Origin: Oscheius tipulae
Lineage: Eukaryota; Nematoda; Chromadorea; Rhabditida; Rhabditidae
DNA: 64,000 bases
NCBI GenBank assembly: GCA_037178975.1
Contig: JASJZH010000001.1
Span: forward strand, 6,184,501 to 6,248,500
Reading direction: 5' to 3'
This document shows positions 23,594 to 35,398 of the stretch, in pieces. The notes under the pieces are model-generated. The model did no database searches and was not told the origin of the DNA. It saw only the letters and a program-made list of their open reading frames with translations. Numbering within the stretch: position 1 is the first letter of the stretch; each line of letters begins with the position of its first letter. Made by a program: the position numbers and the translations under genes.

Positions 23594-25628
23594 CTAATGC
23601 GAATGTCCAGCATGGAGATCTGTGCTGTTGAAGGGGACTCCGTGACTGTGATCGTGATTGTCTGCTAGTCGAAGAAGACCGATCAGACCGAATCCGAGCA
23701 TCATGACCAGTAGTTTAAGGAGGTTCGGGTGCTCATTGTCGCGCTCGTGAAGAAGTACCTGAAGGCTTTTATTTTTGCGGAATTCTGTGAAACAAACCTC
23801 GAAGAAGGTAACGTAGAGGAATGTTCCGACAGCCAGACCTTGAAGTATTGTGAGAACAATCTCCTTGGTCAGACTCTGTTCTCCCACGTTCTGTACGGCC
23901 ATTCCGATCAAGGCACCGAGTGGGGACATCATGGCCAAGGTAACCATCGAGACAACAACCCATCTATACTGATGTGCATGAGTTCTGGCCAATTGGAGTC
24001 CAACAGAGAAGGCCACAATCAGTTTATGGACCATTAGAGACAGAAAGAGGGCGATCGTTTCGGAAGAATTGTCCTGGAAAACGGTGTTTAGTAGAAGAAA
24101 AAACCGACTTACCCCTACTCCGAGAGCGACTCCCTCAACAACGCTGTGAATGGAGAGGGCCAGAATGAGAGTAGCAGATCGGACACCATGGGAATGGGCA
24201 TGAGGAGAAGACTTCATGCGGATTGGAGGGTCTTCATCGAACTTCTCGCAGTCACGTTCGCAACGTTCCGGCTCGGCGAAAGCAAGTGTCTTGAATCTGT
24301 AATGGAAAACTTGAATTGAGCGAGGCATAGGCAACTGTGACAGAGTGAACACATGGGTGGACTTTTTGGGGGCAAGAGTTGGAATGATTAGTTTTGTAGA
24401 TTTGAATGTAGCTACGTTTCTCAAGGACTTTTACATTGAAACAAAGGTTAGGTAGGCGTTTCAAAACTCAGACAGACCGCAAATGGATTAGAAGTGTTTT
24501 TCGACTTCACACGGGCTTACTCTTTACTGCATCTCCTATAGGGCATTTCACTCATACAACGCCTATACGGTGTTCTGTCAGTTTTCTCAGACAGCAATAC
24601 ACTGCCATACTTTCCACGAGACTGTAACAATGGCGTAGAGCTGCTAAAACAGAACTTTGCTTTTGAGAAAGAAAGGAAAACCAAATGGAGAACATACTCG
24701 GCATTGGCAGGAGCTCCGCATTCGGGGGAGTTTCTTCCGGAGCCTGCTGGTCGTCTAGAGTGAACGGTAAGAGGACAGTGCTTCTGACAGTGCCCGGCAA
24801 CTTCGGCATCACTACTGGCATCTTGGGACGGCAACATCGGCACGTCAGTACCTGAAAAGAAAATTGTTTACAAAAGCTTTGAATGAAAACTGACCATCAA
24901 TATTCTTTAAAGAGTTTTTTTTAGGCGATTCGGCGATTATCGAAGTCTTTTCTGTGGGAACAATGCCGGGAATCACACCGGGAATTGAGGCCATGGGCAC
25001 TCCGGTGGACATGCAGCAATTGCCGTTCTCCATTACTTCGACATTCAATGGCAGACTTTCTTGATGACTGTGGCCGTGTCCTTCGATGCCATGAGAATGT
25101 CCATGTGCCATTCCGGGAATCAGGATAATGATGATCTCTTCGCAGAAGAACAGAAGGAAGAAGCCGAGGCAGCTGAGCAATTCGGCCACAGGATATTCAG
25201 TGTGTATTCCATATAATCTGTCGATTTTGTCCACATTTTCGACCAGCTCGGGAAACAGATGAAGGAAGCATGTGGCCAGGAAGACGCCTGAAAATTGTTC
25301 ATTTTATCAGCCTTATCTCCTTCCTTGCACCAATTTTAATCTAGCTGCACTCCTAATCGAAACAAGTAAAGTTTCTTACCTCCGCTGAAGCAGGTCAGAA
25401 GGCAGAGCACTAGGGAGACGTGTTTGTGTTGTTTAGAAGATGTTGCCAGAGCAGCGCTGTGTCGTAGTAGCTTCAAAACCTGGAAACAACATGTAGAGTG
25501 GATAAACTTAGTGGCTTTTTTAGTTTTTAGGAACAAAAACAACATACCTTCATAGGCAGAAGACCAGCGATTAGAGTTCCGGCTATCATTAGCCCAAGTA
25601 GAATGAGCTTCAGCCAGTTCAAGTTCAT
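23594..25628 (-). CDS. ZIP-family zinc transporter (SLC39A1/2/3-like)
   Basis: The ATG at 25628 begins MNLNWLKLILLGLMIAG; further exons lie at ~25478-25380, 25288-~24900, ~24855-24700, ~24300-24112 and ~24072-23594. Hallmarks include TM2-3 (CLLTCFSGGVFLATCFLHL), a His-rich loop after TM3 (HGHSHGIEGHGHSH), TM4 with the metal-site motif (ALSIHSVVEGVALGVG), TM5 (SLMVHKLIVAFSVGLQL) and TM8 before a His-rich C-terminus (HDHSHG, HAGHSH). ZIP proteins move Zn2+ into the cytosol across the plasma or organelle membrane, and the HSVVEG motif places this in the ZIP1/2/3 branch. His clusters likely bind or sense zinc. The long TM3-TM4 loop includes a Ser/Pro-rich part with several cysteines of unknown role. 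Confidence 0.85.
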
Positions 25629-26730
25629 TTTAAAGCTGCTGAAAGACGCTAACTAGCCAGGAACATGGCAGAGAGAAGATTATTCGAGAGCATAACGGCC
25701 ATAAAACAAGGATCAGAAAGAGTACAGAGAGACATCCAAAACTTTAGAGGCAAAATCGTCTCGTTATCATTTTCCCATGGCGATAGCATGACTGCTAGTC
25801 TTTTTTTTGCATGGAGAGTATTGAAATGTGTATCTAACGAGGAAAAAATATTATCGAAACACGTAGAAATAACGAATGGAAGACGCAGCACGTCAAAACA
25901 TTGAATCACAACAAAAACATCGTACGCGACTACGTACAAAATGCACTGTTAAAATGCGTGGGAATTCAAACACTCCAAAATTTTGACAAATGGTAGACAT
26001 ATACCCATAATTCTTGCAAAACTAACATTTCTTGGGGCGAAAAATAGTAAAAATAGGCACTCTAGGACCTCACAGGCTGAGTAAGAAAGCCTATTTGACC
26101 TGACGCACCGAGTACAGTGGGTCTCTGCCCGCTATTTGTATGGCAAACATCAGTGAAATGTACCAGAAGGCAAAATGACAAGCGTGCAACGGTAGCTTCA
26201 TCGTTATCCATTGTATTCAATATTGCTATGCTACAGAAAAATAGACAGAAAGTGGAAACAATCAGTTGATTTGATGAATCTTTCAGTATAAACAACAGTT
26301 GTTCTGATACAAAAAGTTCTAAGTGAAGCGAGAACTGGAGTATACTAGGTTTGGAAACTGGTCTTCCTAGGCTGTATCTTTCGAACTGAGGTGGGAAAGG
26401 TGTGAAAACAGTCAGGAACAGGAAGTTTCAGTTCAAAAACAAGGCCGATTCGAAGGCATGGTTGATGGAGAGGCCTGCTGAGGCCTATGGTTCGCGACAA
26501 GACCCGGACCCTTACCAATGGCAAAAGATAACAGATAGGGCTCCATATCTGTCCATTTCGTCCGTCTAGCCGATTATTTTCTTGGATTAACGGTTTGTTC
26601 AAGACAAAAAATGATTCTCAACTGATATAGTATAGGTCACCAGTAGGCTACGGTCTAATTCAGACTGTTAAAACTCCCTTCTAAAAAATTCTTTTACAGA
26701 GCTCATTTAGTTCCAAACATAGCACCAAAG
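25629..26730. other. Divergent intergenic region between the ZIP and APRT genes
   Basis: It should hold both promoters. An acceptor-like ttcttttacag at ~26690-26700 lies about 30 nt before the APRT start. No supported exon. Confidence 0.4.
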
Positions 26731-27810
26731 ATGGTTCTGGATGCGATTCGATCGGAAATTGAGCCGCACATCCGCAGCATCCGAGACTTCCCAAAGAAAG
26801 GCATTAATTTTAGGCAAGTTGACGGTTTGAAAAACTGTATTGACAGCTGTTTACAGGGACATTATGCCTCTGTTTGCCCAGCCGAAGCTTGTAGGAGAAT
26901 TATGTGAGACAATCGCCTCCTACGCGAAAACCATCGAAGGCGGAATCGACGGAGTGGCTGGTCTGGAAGCACGCGGTGAGCCTACTTTCCACTGGTCACT
27001 ATAGATGGGGATGTGTGTGATCGGATTGCATCATCTGACACATGGCACACTTTAGTACCGAATGTGTTTTTGAGCAAATGTGTCGTTTTTGAATTCAAAA
27101 CTGAGAACAATGTTTCAAGAGGGGGGAAACAAGAGATTAACCCTGCCAACTTGATGATTTCCGTTCAAAAGACCAGTCCCGAATTACAATTGTAATGAGC
27201 TGTTCATAGACACGGCCTTTTCAAGCCCTGAATGCTGTTTGGACCTATTCACATCATTATTGCCCGAACATCATCCAGTTAGTCTGTTGGAAAAAAGTAT
27301 TTTAGAAGGGGGAAGAACTCGGATGAAGTAATAGGGAGCAAAAACAAATGTGGTTGATAGCCCCTCCCGCGAGACTCTCAAAACATGTGACAAAAGAGAA
27401 ACACTCCTGTCAACAAAGTACCCTTGTCCTCTTCGGGTGCAAAAGGCTTACACACTTTTTCAGGCTTCCTGTTCGGTCCCCAAGTCGCCATGCACCTGAA
27501 TGTGCCCTTCCTTCCGATCCGCAAAATGGGGAAACTGCCCGGGGAGTGTGTTTCCGCCTCCTACATCAAAGAGTACGGAGTGGACATCGTCGAGGTTCAG
27601 AAGGACGCCGTCCGTCCTGGTCAGAGATTTCTCATCGTCGACGACCTTCTGGCTACTGGAGGAACAATGAGGGCCGCTACCGATGTGATCAAGAAGGCTG
27701 GTGGTGTTCCGGTCGAGGCTTTTCTTTTGATCGAACTGGCCGAATTGAAAGGACGAGCGAAACTGACGGATATCAAGATCACTTCATTGCTCAACTACGA
27801 AACTGAGTGA
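26731..27810 (+). CDS. aprt-1: Adenine phosphoribosyltransferase
   Basis: The enzyme converts adenine and PRPP to AMP and pyrophosphate (purine salvage, cytosol). Exons: 26731-26813, 26857-~26975 and ~27464-27810, giving about 182 residues, the normal family length. The N-terminus reads MVLDAIRSEIEPHIRS with IRDFPKKGINFRDI; the middle has GLEARGFLFGP; the PRPP-binding loop is FLIVDDLLATGGTM with both acidic residues and the TGG turn intact. Intron 1 (26814-26856) is a GC-AG intron with donor AG|GCAAGT, required for the frame (AG+G = Arg). Intron 2 is unusually long for this window (~490 nt). The gene converges with unc-40, leaving ~290 nt between stops. The symbol is given by family. Confidence 0.92.
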
Positions 27811-28099
27811 ACCATTTGAGAGTGTCATTGTTGTACTGGTATGAAAAGAAATATTTATTAACAAATTATGCGAGCTGAAAATAGCTGAAAACGGAATGCA
27901 AGCGAGAACAATACCTAAGTATACACGTTTAAGGCAATGAGACTTGAGACCTTGAGAGTAATCCGGGAAGAAATGGATGGGAGAAAGTCATGACAGGGGA
28001 ATATGTATCAAGAGGACATGGTTTCGAGAGGATATTGGCAAGTGAAAGTGTTCCTATTTACAAGGCAAGATCTCGCAGAGCACACCGAGGGAAGGGGAT

Positions 28100-31000
28100 C
28101 TAAACAGCATGTTGTCCTTCCACAGTGAACTCATGCTGGAACTTTTGGAGATCGTCTATCATTGTGTCAAGGTTCTCCATATGCTGATTCAGTTCCTCCA
28201 TTGAGCTGGAAGGCTGAAATTGATGTTTGTATAGAGGGAACCTTCCAAATCTTACCTGAAGTTCGGCATCAGGTCCTGTGGGTCTCATCTCAATGTCACT
28301 GGAGCCTGTCTTCTTCTCCAGTTCGTTGTCGGACGAGCAAGAGTTGTAGGGACTGAAACAGTCTTCCGAAGAGTTCAAGAATCTACATACTTGTAAATGT
28401 TCTGTCCCTGCATATTGACTCTCGGCTGAGCAGTCGCCCTTCCAATCGGGAGCTGTTTTCCAGTGGCTGGAATGACCACAGCCCTTGGAGGAGGTCCACC
28501 AGCCAGGTGACTGAATGACCTCAAAGGGTTTCCACCTGGCGGTGTTCCTCTCAAAGTTCCGTAGCGATCCATTGGTGGAACACTGGGAGGAGCTTGAAGG
28601 GGAATAGGAGGAGTGTTGATTCCGGAGTGACTACTGTAATGGGAACCGGTCTCGTCAATGTCCACTTTGGCTATGGGCTGATGGGATCCGATGCCAGTGT
28701 AGACGACTTTCGGGGTTCGTTGACGCTGTTCGAGACTGGCTGAAGAGGCCATATGTAGACGAGACAGTGTTCCTGGACCTGAATATTTGAATGGATGACG
28801 GAATCGTATTTTGTCTCATTCTCTAACATGCAGACAAGTAACGAACTGTCATCAGGATAATGGCTGGGTGGTGGGACGATGATGTGTGCTCTTCCAGCCT
28901 GGACAATCACTGCTCTTCGTGTATCCTCCTCGTAAGAGGAGACCGATTGGCGGACTGGAGTGCGGGAGTGACGGATTGATCCGTATGCCGAATCTACAAG
29001 CACAACACGACATTTAGAGAGAAGGAACGTTACGAGTGCGATAGGATCGATAGAGGAGAACAACAGAGGTACCGAGCTATTTTTTGAAAAGAAACTAACC
29101 TTGAAGAGCTTGGTATCTGGGAGGAGGCGATTCAACCACTTCGGGACCGGCCAAGTGTTCTGTCAGATGCGCAGTAGCTAGACCATCCACCATGTAGTCT
29201 GAGGCTGAACATTGCCATGAGATTACACTCAAATAAAAAACATACGTCCTCCTCTCAGATGGCTCCCACTCGACTGATTTATCCATAAGTCTCCTCCAGG
29301 ACCGCCACTCCTCTTTCTAGAACTGTTACTCCTGTTCTTGTTCTTTCCACCGCTGAAAAAGATACAAATTCTTCTGTTCAATGCCCGTACTTACCTCCTG
29401 GTGACGCAGACGACGGCCAAAATAATGCAGAGGAGAAACAATATGGCAATTCCTACAAGAACAGCCATATACATCGGCTCTCCAAGGACAACGGCTAGCC
29501 ATGCCTTGAGCTTGTTCTCTTCTCCGAGCGCTGGACGTTGTACATTGGAAATGCCGGCTCCGGTAGGGACATACGCTTGAACAGACGACAGGGGCCCGTA
29601 GCCTGAAAGAAAGCTTTGGATTCTGAGCAGAAGTTCCTGATTGCTTGTGTTCCTAATTTTACAATGTTCTCTTTTCTAACAAACTTCTGAAAGTTTCGGA
29701 GTATCCGAAGAATTTATTGGAGCGTCGTCTCTACCCGAAGATGGCTGACAAGGCTTCTCCGAAACAGCCGCGTTCTGCTCTCGAGAAACTCGTCTACCAG
29801 TCTCTGCTCAAAGTTGAGAACGTAAATCCCATGTTTTGACGTTTCCAACTGGTTTTAGATCCTCCTAGAGCTCAAGGAGACGGCAACGACGGTTGAATCG
29901 AGCTCCGACAAGGCTAAGTGCAATGAACCGATTCAAATAGACAGCAGTCAGATTCTGTTGACTCGTTCTCCGACGCAGAAGAGCTCTTCCGATTCCTCCA
30001 TTCAAAAGTCGCGTGAAGGAATCATGGTGGATGTCAATGTGAACGTGATCAATTCGGCCGAGAAGAAAACGATGAAGATGAGCATCGAGTGTCCCGACTT
30101 CAAGCCCAAGAGGATCCTCTTCAATGGACAGTGGCTTAAGGTTCGACCGGCTATCAACTAGGCAAATCGGAGGAAACAATACTATATGAAGGAGGATTTT
30201 TGAATAAACGACACTTTGACGCGATAACGCATACCTTTTTCATTCCTGGCCTGTATCTTGAAGTAGTACGAGACCCTGGGGAGTAGATTGTTCACATGAT
30301 GACTAAGTCTGTCTCCCGAAACGTAGTTGATCGTCCAGTCTTTGTCCGACAGTGACGGACGGTCAGTGTAGTAGATCAGGTATTCTGAAGGCTCTGTTAT
30401 TTGCGAACCTCGAAGCACAGATACCCTCAATCTCTCCGTTGCTATATTTGGGTGGTTGCCAGTTGAGCGACACAGAGTGTGGATCTCCGGAGGAAGCAGG
30501 AAGGACTGTCAAGTCTCTCGGAGCCGAAGACGGAGCAGCTGGACTTGTTCTGTTCCTAGCAGCCATTGACCACGGACTGACAGATCCCTCGTTCGTGATG
30601 GTCCTGACCACAAATTCGTACTCGGTGGCTGGACGGAGACCGTCAATCACAGCCCAGCTATCGGAACTGTTGACCGATCGCATTTGATTCCCATCGATCC
30701 TGAAAGCACCAATAGCAAAATAGAGTAGTCGACTTACCCGCTACTATATCTCACAGTGTAGATGGCATTGAAAGCAGTTGGATCCGGATCGGTCCAGCTG
30801 ACTCTCATACTTGTGGCCGACTGAGATTCAGCTCTAACTCCAACCGGGGTCATGACAGTATCCGAAAACGAGATCGGCGTTTGGTAGCTACTGGCTGGAC
30901 TCAGCGTCCTCACGGTTTCGTAAATGGGAAATCCGAGACCGTGCTTGTTCGATGCTCTAAGAGACACAACATAGTCCCGACCACTCTTGAGACCCTGAAT

Positions 31001-34000
31001 CTTGTACTGATGGACGTTCCCGCCAACTCTAGCAGTATGAATATCGGGCACATTGTGTCCCCATCCGATCTAAAGAGAGCTTGTAGAAAGAACTGTGTTT
31101 GTGTACCTGATAATCTCGAACAAGAACGGATTCGTCAGCTGGTGGAATCCACGAGAGCATAATATAGTCACTGCCGGCCTGAGGTCGCAATTCTCTCGGT
31201 GCTCCGAGGAGGGATTCTTCCTTATCAAGAGGAGGCGTCGAGACATGGAGCCAATCAGAAAACTCCCCGGTTCCGTTCTGAACATTGTTGATCAAATTTA
31301 TGTTCAAGAATACTGACGTGGTTGACGACGGCAACTTTGACCAGATACTGTGTGTCTTTCTCAAGATCCGTGATCGTGTACTCTAACTCTTCCGCGTCGA
31401 TGACAAATGTATTTCCCTTAGTGTTTCCACGATGCTTAGTTTTGTATCGAACTCTGTAGTCTCTCTTTTAGTTTTTAATGTCTTAAACTCACTTGTAGCC
31501 AGTGATATCTCCATTGACTCCCTCTACCGGCTCCTTCCACGTCACTTTGACACTCGTAGAGGAAACAGCTTCTACTGTGATGTCTCTCGGAGGCTCTTTC
31601 GGAAGATCCGAGTGGGTTTTGACAGAGACGACCGTGCTGGACAGACCACTCCCATACTCTCCGTCAGCTTCAACTCGGATCAGGTATTCGGTATACTTCT
31701 CCATTCCGTGGAATGTGTGCGAAGTTCCCGTGGTCTAAAGAAGAAAAAAGATGCGATAAAGCTCTGGAGAACTAACGATAGTCTGCGTTTCCTGTTCCTC
31801 TCCAGCAGGATTCTTGATATAGAACAGCTTGTATCGAAGAGCTGCCGGTCCAGTGACGGGAGGATCCCATTTCACAGCTACGGTTTCGGAGGACAGGGCT
31901 GTTGCTTGGAGATTCACGACTTTGCCCGGAACCTCGACTAAAAGGAAAAGTTTCTTGGCAGAGATCTAGCACGTACGTTCTTTTTTTGTCATGATCTTGA
32001 TGTGATCCGATGTCTTCCCCGGTCCCGCCTCGTTTTCTGCCGAAACTCTGATGATGTAGAGGGTATCGGGTTGTAGACCAGTCAGCGTTGCAGACGTAGA
32101 AGACGAGTTGGACATACGCTCTCTGCAATTTCACGAATCACTAACTGAATGAAGTTAATCCACCTGTCAATGTTCTCCTCCTTGTAAAGAATGTGATATC
32201 TGAGAATACTACCGTATCTTTGGACTGGCGGATCCCATTCAAGACTGATTACACGACTTCCAGTGTTGATAGTCTTGAGTCCGAGAGGAGCCGAAGGAGT
32301 CTGTGGCTGTCCTGAGCTGGCTGCGATGGAAGAAGAGTCTGTAACTTCGTCATCATCTTTCAGCCACAAATTTTCACAAAATCAAGACCATTATTTGGTT
32401 AAGTTGGATGGACTGTGACCATTTTAGAGAGTTACACAACGGGACTGTTCACTCTTTCGAAACGAACCATCAGCCGACATGACTGTTCTGTGTGGAATCG
32501 AGCTCAAGCCCACTGTTGCAAGGAAGGTAGGTCCTGGAGCGAAATGTATCGTAAAAGTCAGTCAGATTCACAGTCACGCTCGTCTCTCATCTGTCTCATT
32601 ACCTGGACTGTCGACAACAAGTTGAGCAGCAGCCTGTACCGATCCAAAGTCGTTGGTTGCGACACATTGATAAACTCCTTGATCCGTCTTGACCAATCCG
32701 AGTATTTTTAAGCGATTCGGCTCAATGACAAAGTACTCGCTCGGAACGATCTTTTCCCCGTTTTTGAGCCAATGGATTGTAGGCAAGGGACGACCACTGG
32801 CCGCACATTCAAATTCCACATCGGCCGTCTCGATGGATACTTTGTTCAGAGGCTGTGTGGTGATGTGAGGGAGTACGTTGATCTTCAGGGCCACGGTTCT
32901 GTCTTTACTGTCCTCGTTGTTGCTTGCTCGACAAGTGTAGAGTCCCGCATCCTCAATGGTCACCTCTTTTACGAGGAGTGAGGACAAGCCGACTCGACGC
33001 AGACGGTTCCCATCCAAGGACACCTGGCGAGAGTCTTTCAGCCTAGAAACATCTGGCTTACACTCTCGCGACTCGAAACTGACCATCGGACTTCGGGTCG
33101 ATTATCTCCGGAGGCAAGACACTCAAACAGAACATCATCGCCTTCGTAAGCTGTCTGAGCATGAGGTTCGGACAGGAAGTCGACTTCTCCATTTGACTTG
33201 GAACCTGAAAATGGGAGTGTCATCTGCTCCAATCCAATTGTTTAGCAAGCCGATTACTCTTCCGTTGTCTATCGAATTTTGAGGGATGGTGTGTGAAAAT
33301 GGCTATCTGTTAGGATGACAGAGCCTGTTCTTCCCGTTCCCATCTGATTTATTGCCCGGCAGGTGGTCACTATTACACGTCCGCTGTTATGTTCCAATTG
33401 TCGGATTAGCACCAGATAAATTGTAATAATGTAAGATTGTGCAAGTGTCTCTGGTGAGTTTCAAGAGACCTAGCCCGTCGAGATAAGATCTGCAGTTGTC
33501 ACAACCGGCTCAAGGTCAGAGCAGCATTAATTTACCTGTGACAATCTTGATTCGTCCAGTGTGGCTTGTCCTCCTCTTCCCTGCTCCCTCGGCAACACAC
33601 TTGTACTCTCCCTCATGCCGCGACTGAGTCGAGCTGATTTCCAAAGAATTGCTCAACGGGAGAACATGATAATCGCCTGAAATATCCCAATGTTTGTCTC
33701 CCTTTCTCTCTCTCTCTAGCCAATCATAACTTCCGTTCGCGGACTGACATTCGACCCTCTTGCATGCATACTGGACGCTAATCAAAGACATGCGGACTCC
33801 TACTAGTCCAGTCTAAACGAATCCCCAAATGGGTGTAATCGGCGACTCTCCGCAATCGGCCGGAAAAGCACTTCGCCAACGGCTATCTACTTGTCGGATC
33901 TCCCGAATCAATATATTAGTGACAGGGTGCTTCTGAAGGCTAGGGATTATGTTGTCAAGTTCTGAGGAAACTGGAGGGTTCCGAATAATTAAGCAGGAGT

Positions 34001-35398
34001 TTCTTAGTACAATGAATAGGGGAAAATGAGTCAACTTCTAGGAAGTGTCTTCTGGACTTTATAAAAGAGACTCGGATCCTTTGGTTCCGAGTCCACAATG
34101 ATTTACTTGCTATTAACTGTCGGCTTAATGGTCTCTACCCATGCAGTCTGTCCTCCTCTGAAGGGCTATTGTGGCATTCTGTACGAGAACTCGGACTGTG
34201 GAGGAGAGTCCTACCAAATGATTGCTGCCAACTACCCCTGGATTGGAGCAGCATTCAATGACAAGACCACGACGCTTCAAGTCAAGAAAGGTTGTACTGT
34301 GGAACTGTTTGATGATCACAATTTCGAGTAAGTTTTTGCGATGTATCTAAGCAGTTTTTAGCAAGAAAATGGGAGAGTTCGCCTGCGGCTTCCATCATCT
34401 GAGGCCAGATTTGAATGATCGAGTCAGTTCTGCTACGTGCTACTGTCCCTAATGAATATAAACTCACCATTTTCAAGACTGATCTCGTGTCCATCTCGGA
34501 ACCAGCTGATTTTGACCAGATTCGAGTAGTTGAGCGGCTAAAAAGCTTTGATATCTACCACCCGGCCTCTCTTTATGACTCACTGTGTAACAATGTAAAA
34601 CAGCAGGATGACCCCGTGGGACCTCCTGATCCGCTGGCTGATTCAGAAACCTGAATAATTCTCACTTTTTGTTCTTTGAGCACGCCTACTTTGGTAGAGT
34701 TTCCAGCTGAACCGAGGCTTTTCGACTTAAAAATGTCCACACAAATCCGACATCATCCTTCACATGAACCACGCATTGATAGTTGCCCTCGTGGCCAGGC
34801 TGTGGTTTCGAAATCAGAAGAGAGCCATTAGTGAGAATCGAACTGGAAGCCATCTTTTAGAGAGGCGAAGGTGCACAACAAACATTTCGTCGGAGCGAGT
34901 TCTGACCAAACTCCCGTCTCGTTTCCATTCCAAAATGGGCGCCTCGGCATTCTGATTCTCGAGCTGATATTGGCAATGGAGGAGAATGGATTCCGAAAAA
35001 AAACCGCCTTGGGGTTCCTGCTGGAAATGGAAGCCGAGAAAGCGCTTGTCTGAAAAGTTTTGTTTCCAAGGCTAAGTTCAAAAAGTACAGTTCCCGGTTA
35101 TGATTACCAGTTTCACGCAAAAGGCGGCAAGCCGTGAAAGCACACGCGCCGCCAAAGCGTGAAAACTGCCGAAAAACATTGCGAGGCCGTGTGATTTGCG
35201 AGAGAGACTATCTCTCGAAATCCTCTTTGACAAAAAGAACCTACCGCTCTCGATAGAACGAGCTGTATGTTGTCTTCGATGACAGTAGGCTGGTAGAAGG
35301 AAGGTTATTAGCAGAAGAACAGCTGAAAGGTATTCTGATTGATAGGCACTCGAACAGATTGGCTCTTCCGACTCAATAGATACCATATGGCCTGCCAC
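28100..35398 (-). CDS. unc-40: Netrin receptor DCC/neogenin homologue (UNC-40)
   Basis: It starts at ATG 35398 (or the in-frame ATG at 35386), with a signal segment [14 protein letters not shown]. First exons: 35398-35245, 35049-34907, 34853-34690, 34650-34584, 34537-34468, 33676-~33540. These join in frame and encode Ig1 ([23 protein letters not shown]) and Ig2 (AVLHCYT, ISWFRDG, EGEYKC). Ig3 ([15 protein letters not shown]) and Ig4 ([15 protein letters not shown]) follow, then six fibronectin III domains (~32350-29550), one TM helix ([18 protein letters not shown]), and a cytoplasmic tail ending in the conserved P3 helix ([12 protein letters not shown]). The four-Ig, six-FNIII, TM, P3 order is diagnostic of DCC/neogenin, which steers axons and migrating cells toward or away from netrin. 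Two plus-strand genes sit inside its introns. Two donors are GTCAG-type. Confidence 0.93.
29741..30161 (+). CDS. Small gene nested in an unc-40 intron, 127 aa, unknown function
   Basis: Exons 29741-29821 and 29859-30161 (81+303 nt) join in frame across a 37-nt intron with acceptor tggttttag. The product begins [19 protein letters not shown], has a helical start ([16 protein letters not shown]), a Ser-rich middle and a beta-like C-terminal half ([34 protein letters not shown]). There is no signal peptide or cysteine cluster, so probably cytosolic or nuclear. It lies wholly inside the unc-40 intron 30234-29603, on the opposite strand, between the last FNIII exon and the juxtamembrane exon. AATAAA at 30203-30208 gives it its own 3' end. 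No family recognised. Confidence 0.6.
30203..30208 (+). terminator. Poly(A) signal AATAAA of the nested gene
   Basis: AATAAA on the plus strand 42 nt after the stop of the nested gene and still inside the unc-40 intron (30234-29603), so the nested transcript can end without entering unc-40 exons. Confidence 0.5.
34060..34066 (+). promoter_or_regulatory. TATA box of the nested crystallin-like gene
   Basis: TATAAAA, 32 nt before the ATG at 34098, which leaves a very short leader. It lies inside an unc-40 intron on the opposite strand and argues for a separate promoter. Confidence 0.6.
34069..34093 (+). promoter_or_regulatory. Perfect 8-bp hairpin in the leader, just before the start codon
   Basis: GACTCGGA at 34069-34076 pairs exactly with TCCGAGTC at 34086-34093 across a 9-nt loop, four bases before the ATG. 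Given the TATA position it would occupy nearly the whole 5' leader. It may be a DNA-level palindromic binding site or an RNA hairpin. Confidence 0.35.
34098..34452 (+). CDS. Secreted beta-gamma-crystallin-like protein nested in unc-40
   Basis: Exons 34098-34327 and 34362-34452 join across a 34-nt intron (split Asp codon). [16 protein letters not shown] is a signal peptide. The mature ~90 residues contain Greek-key-like landmarks: [36 protein letters not shown], a final [17 protein letters not shown], and seven cysteines. This looks like one crystallin/inhibitor-I36-type fold. Extracellular single-domain members of this kind are known as antimicrobials or protease inhibitors in other phyla; any such role here is inference. 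The gene lies in the unc-40 intron 34467-33677 on the opposite strand, and its stop is only 16 nt from the next unc-40 exon, so its 3' UTR is probably antisense to unc-40 coding sequence. Confidence 0.68.
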
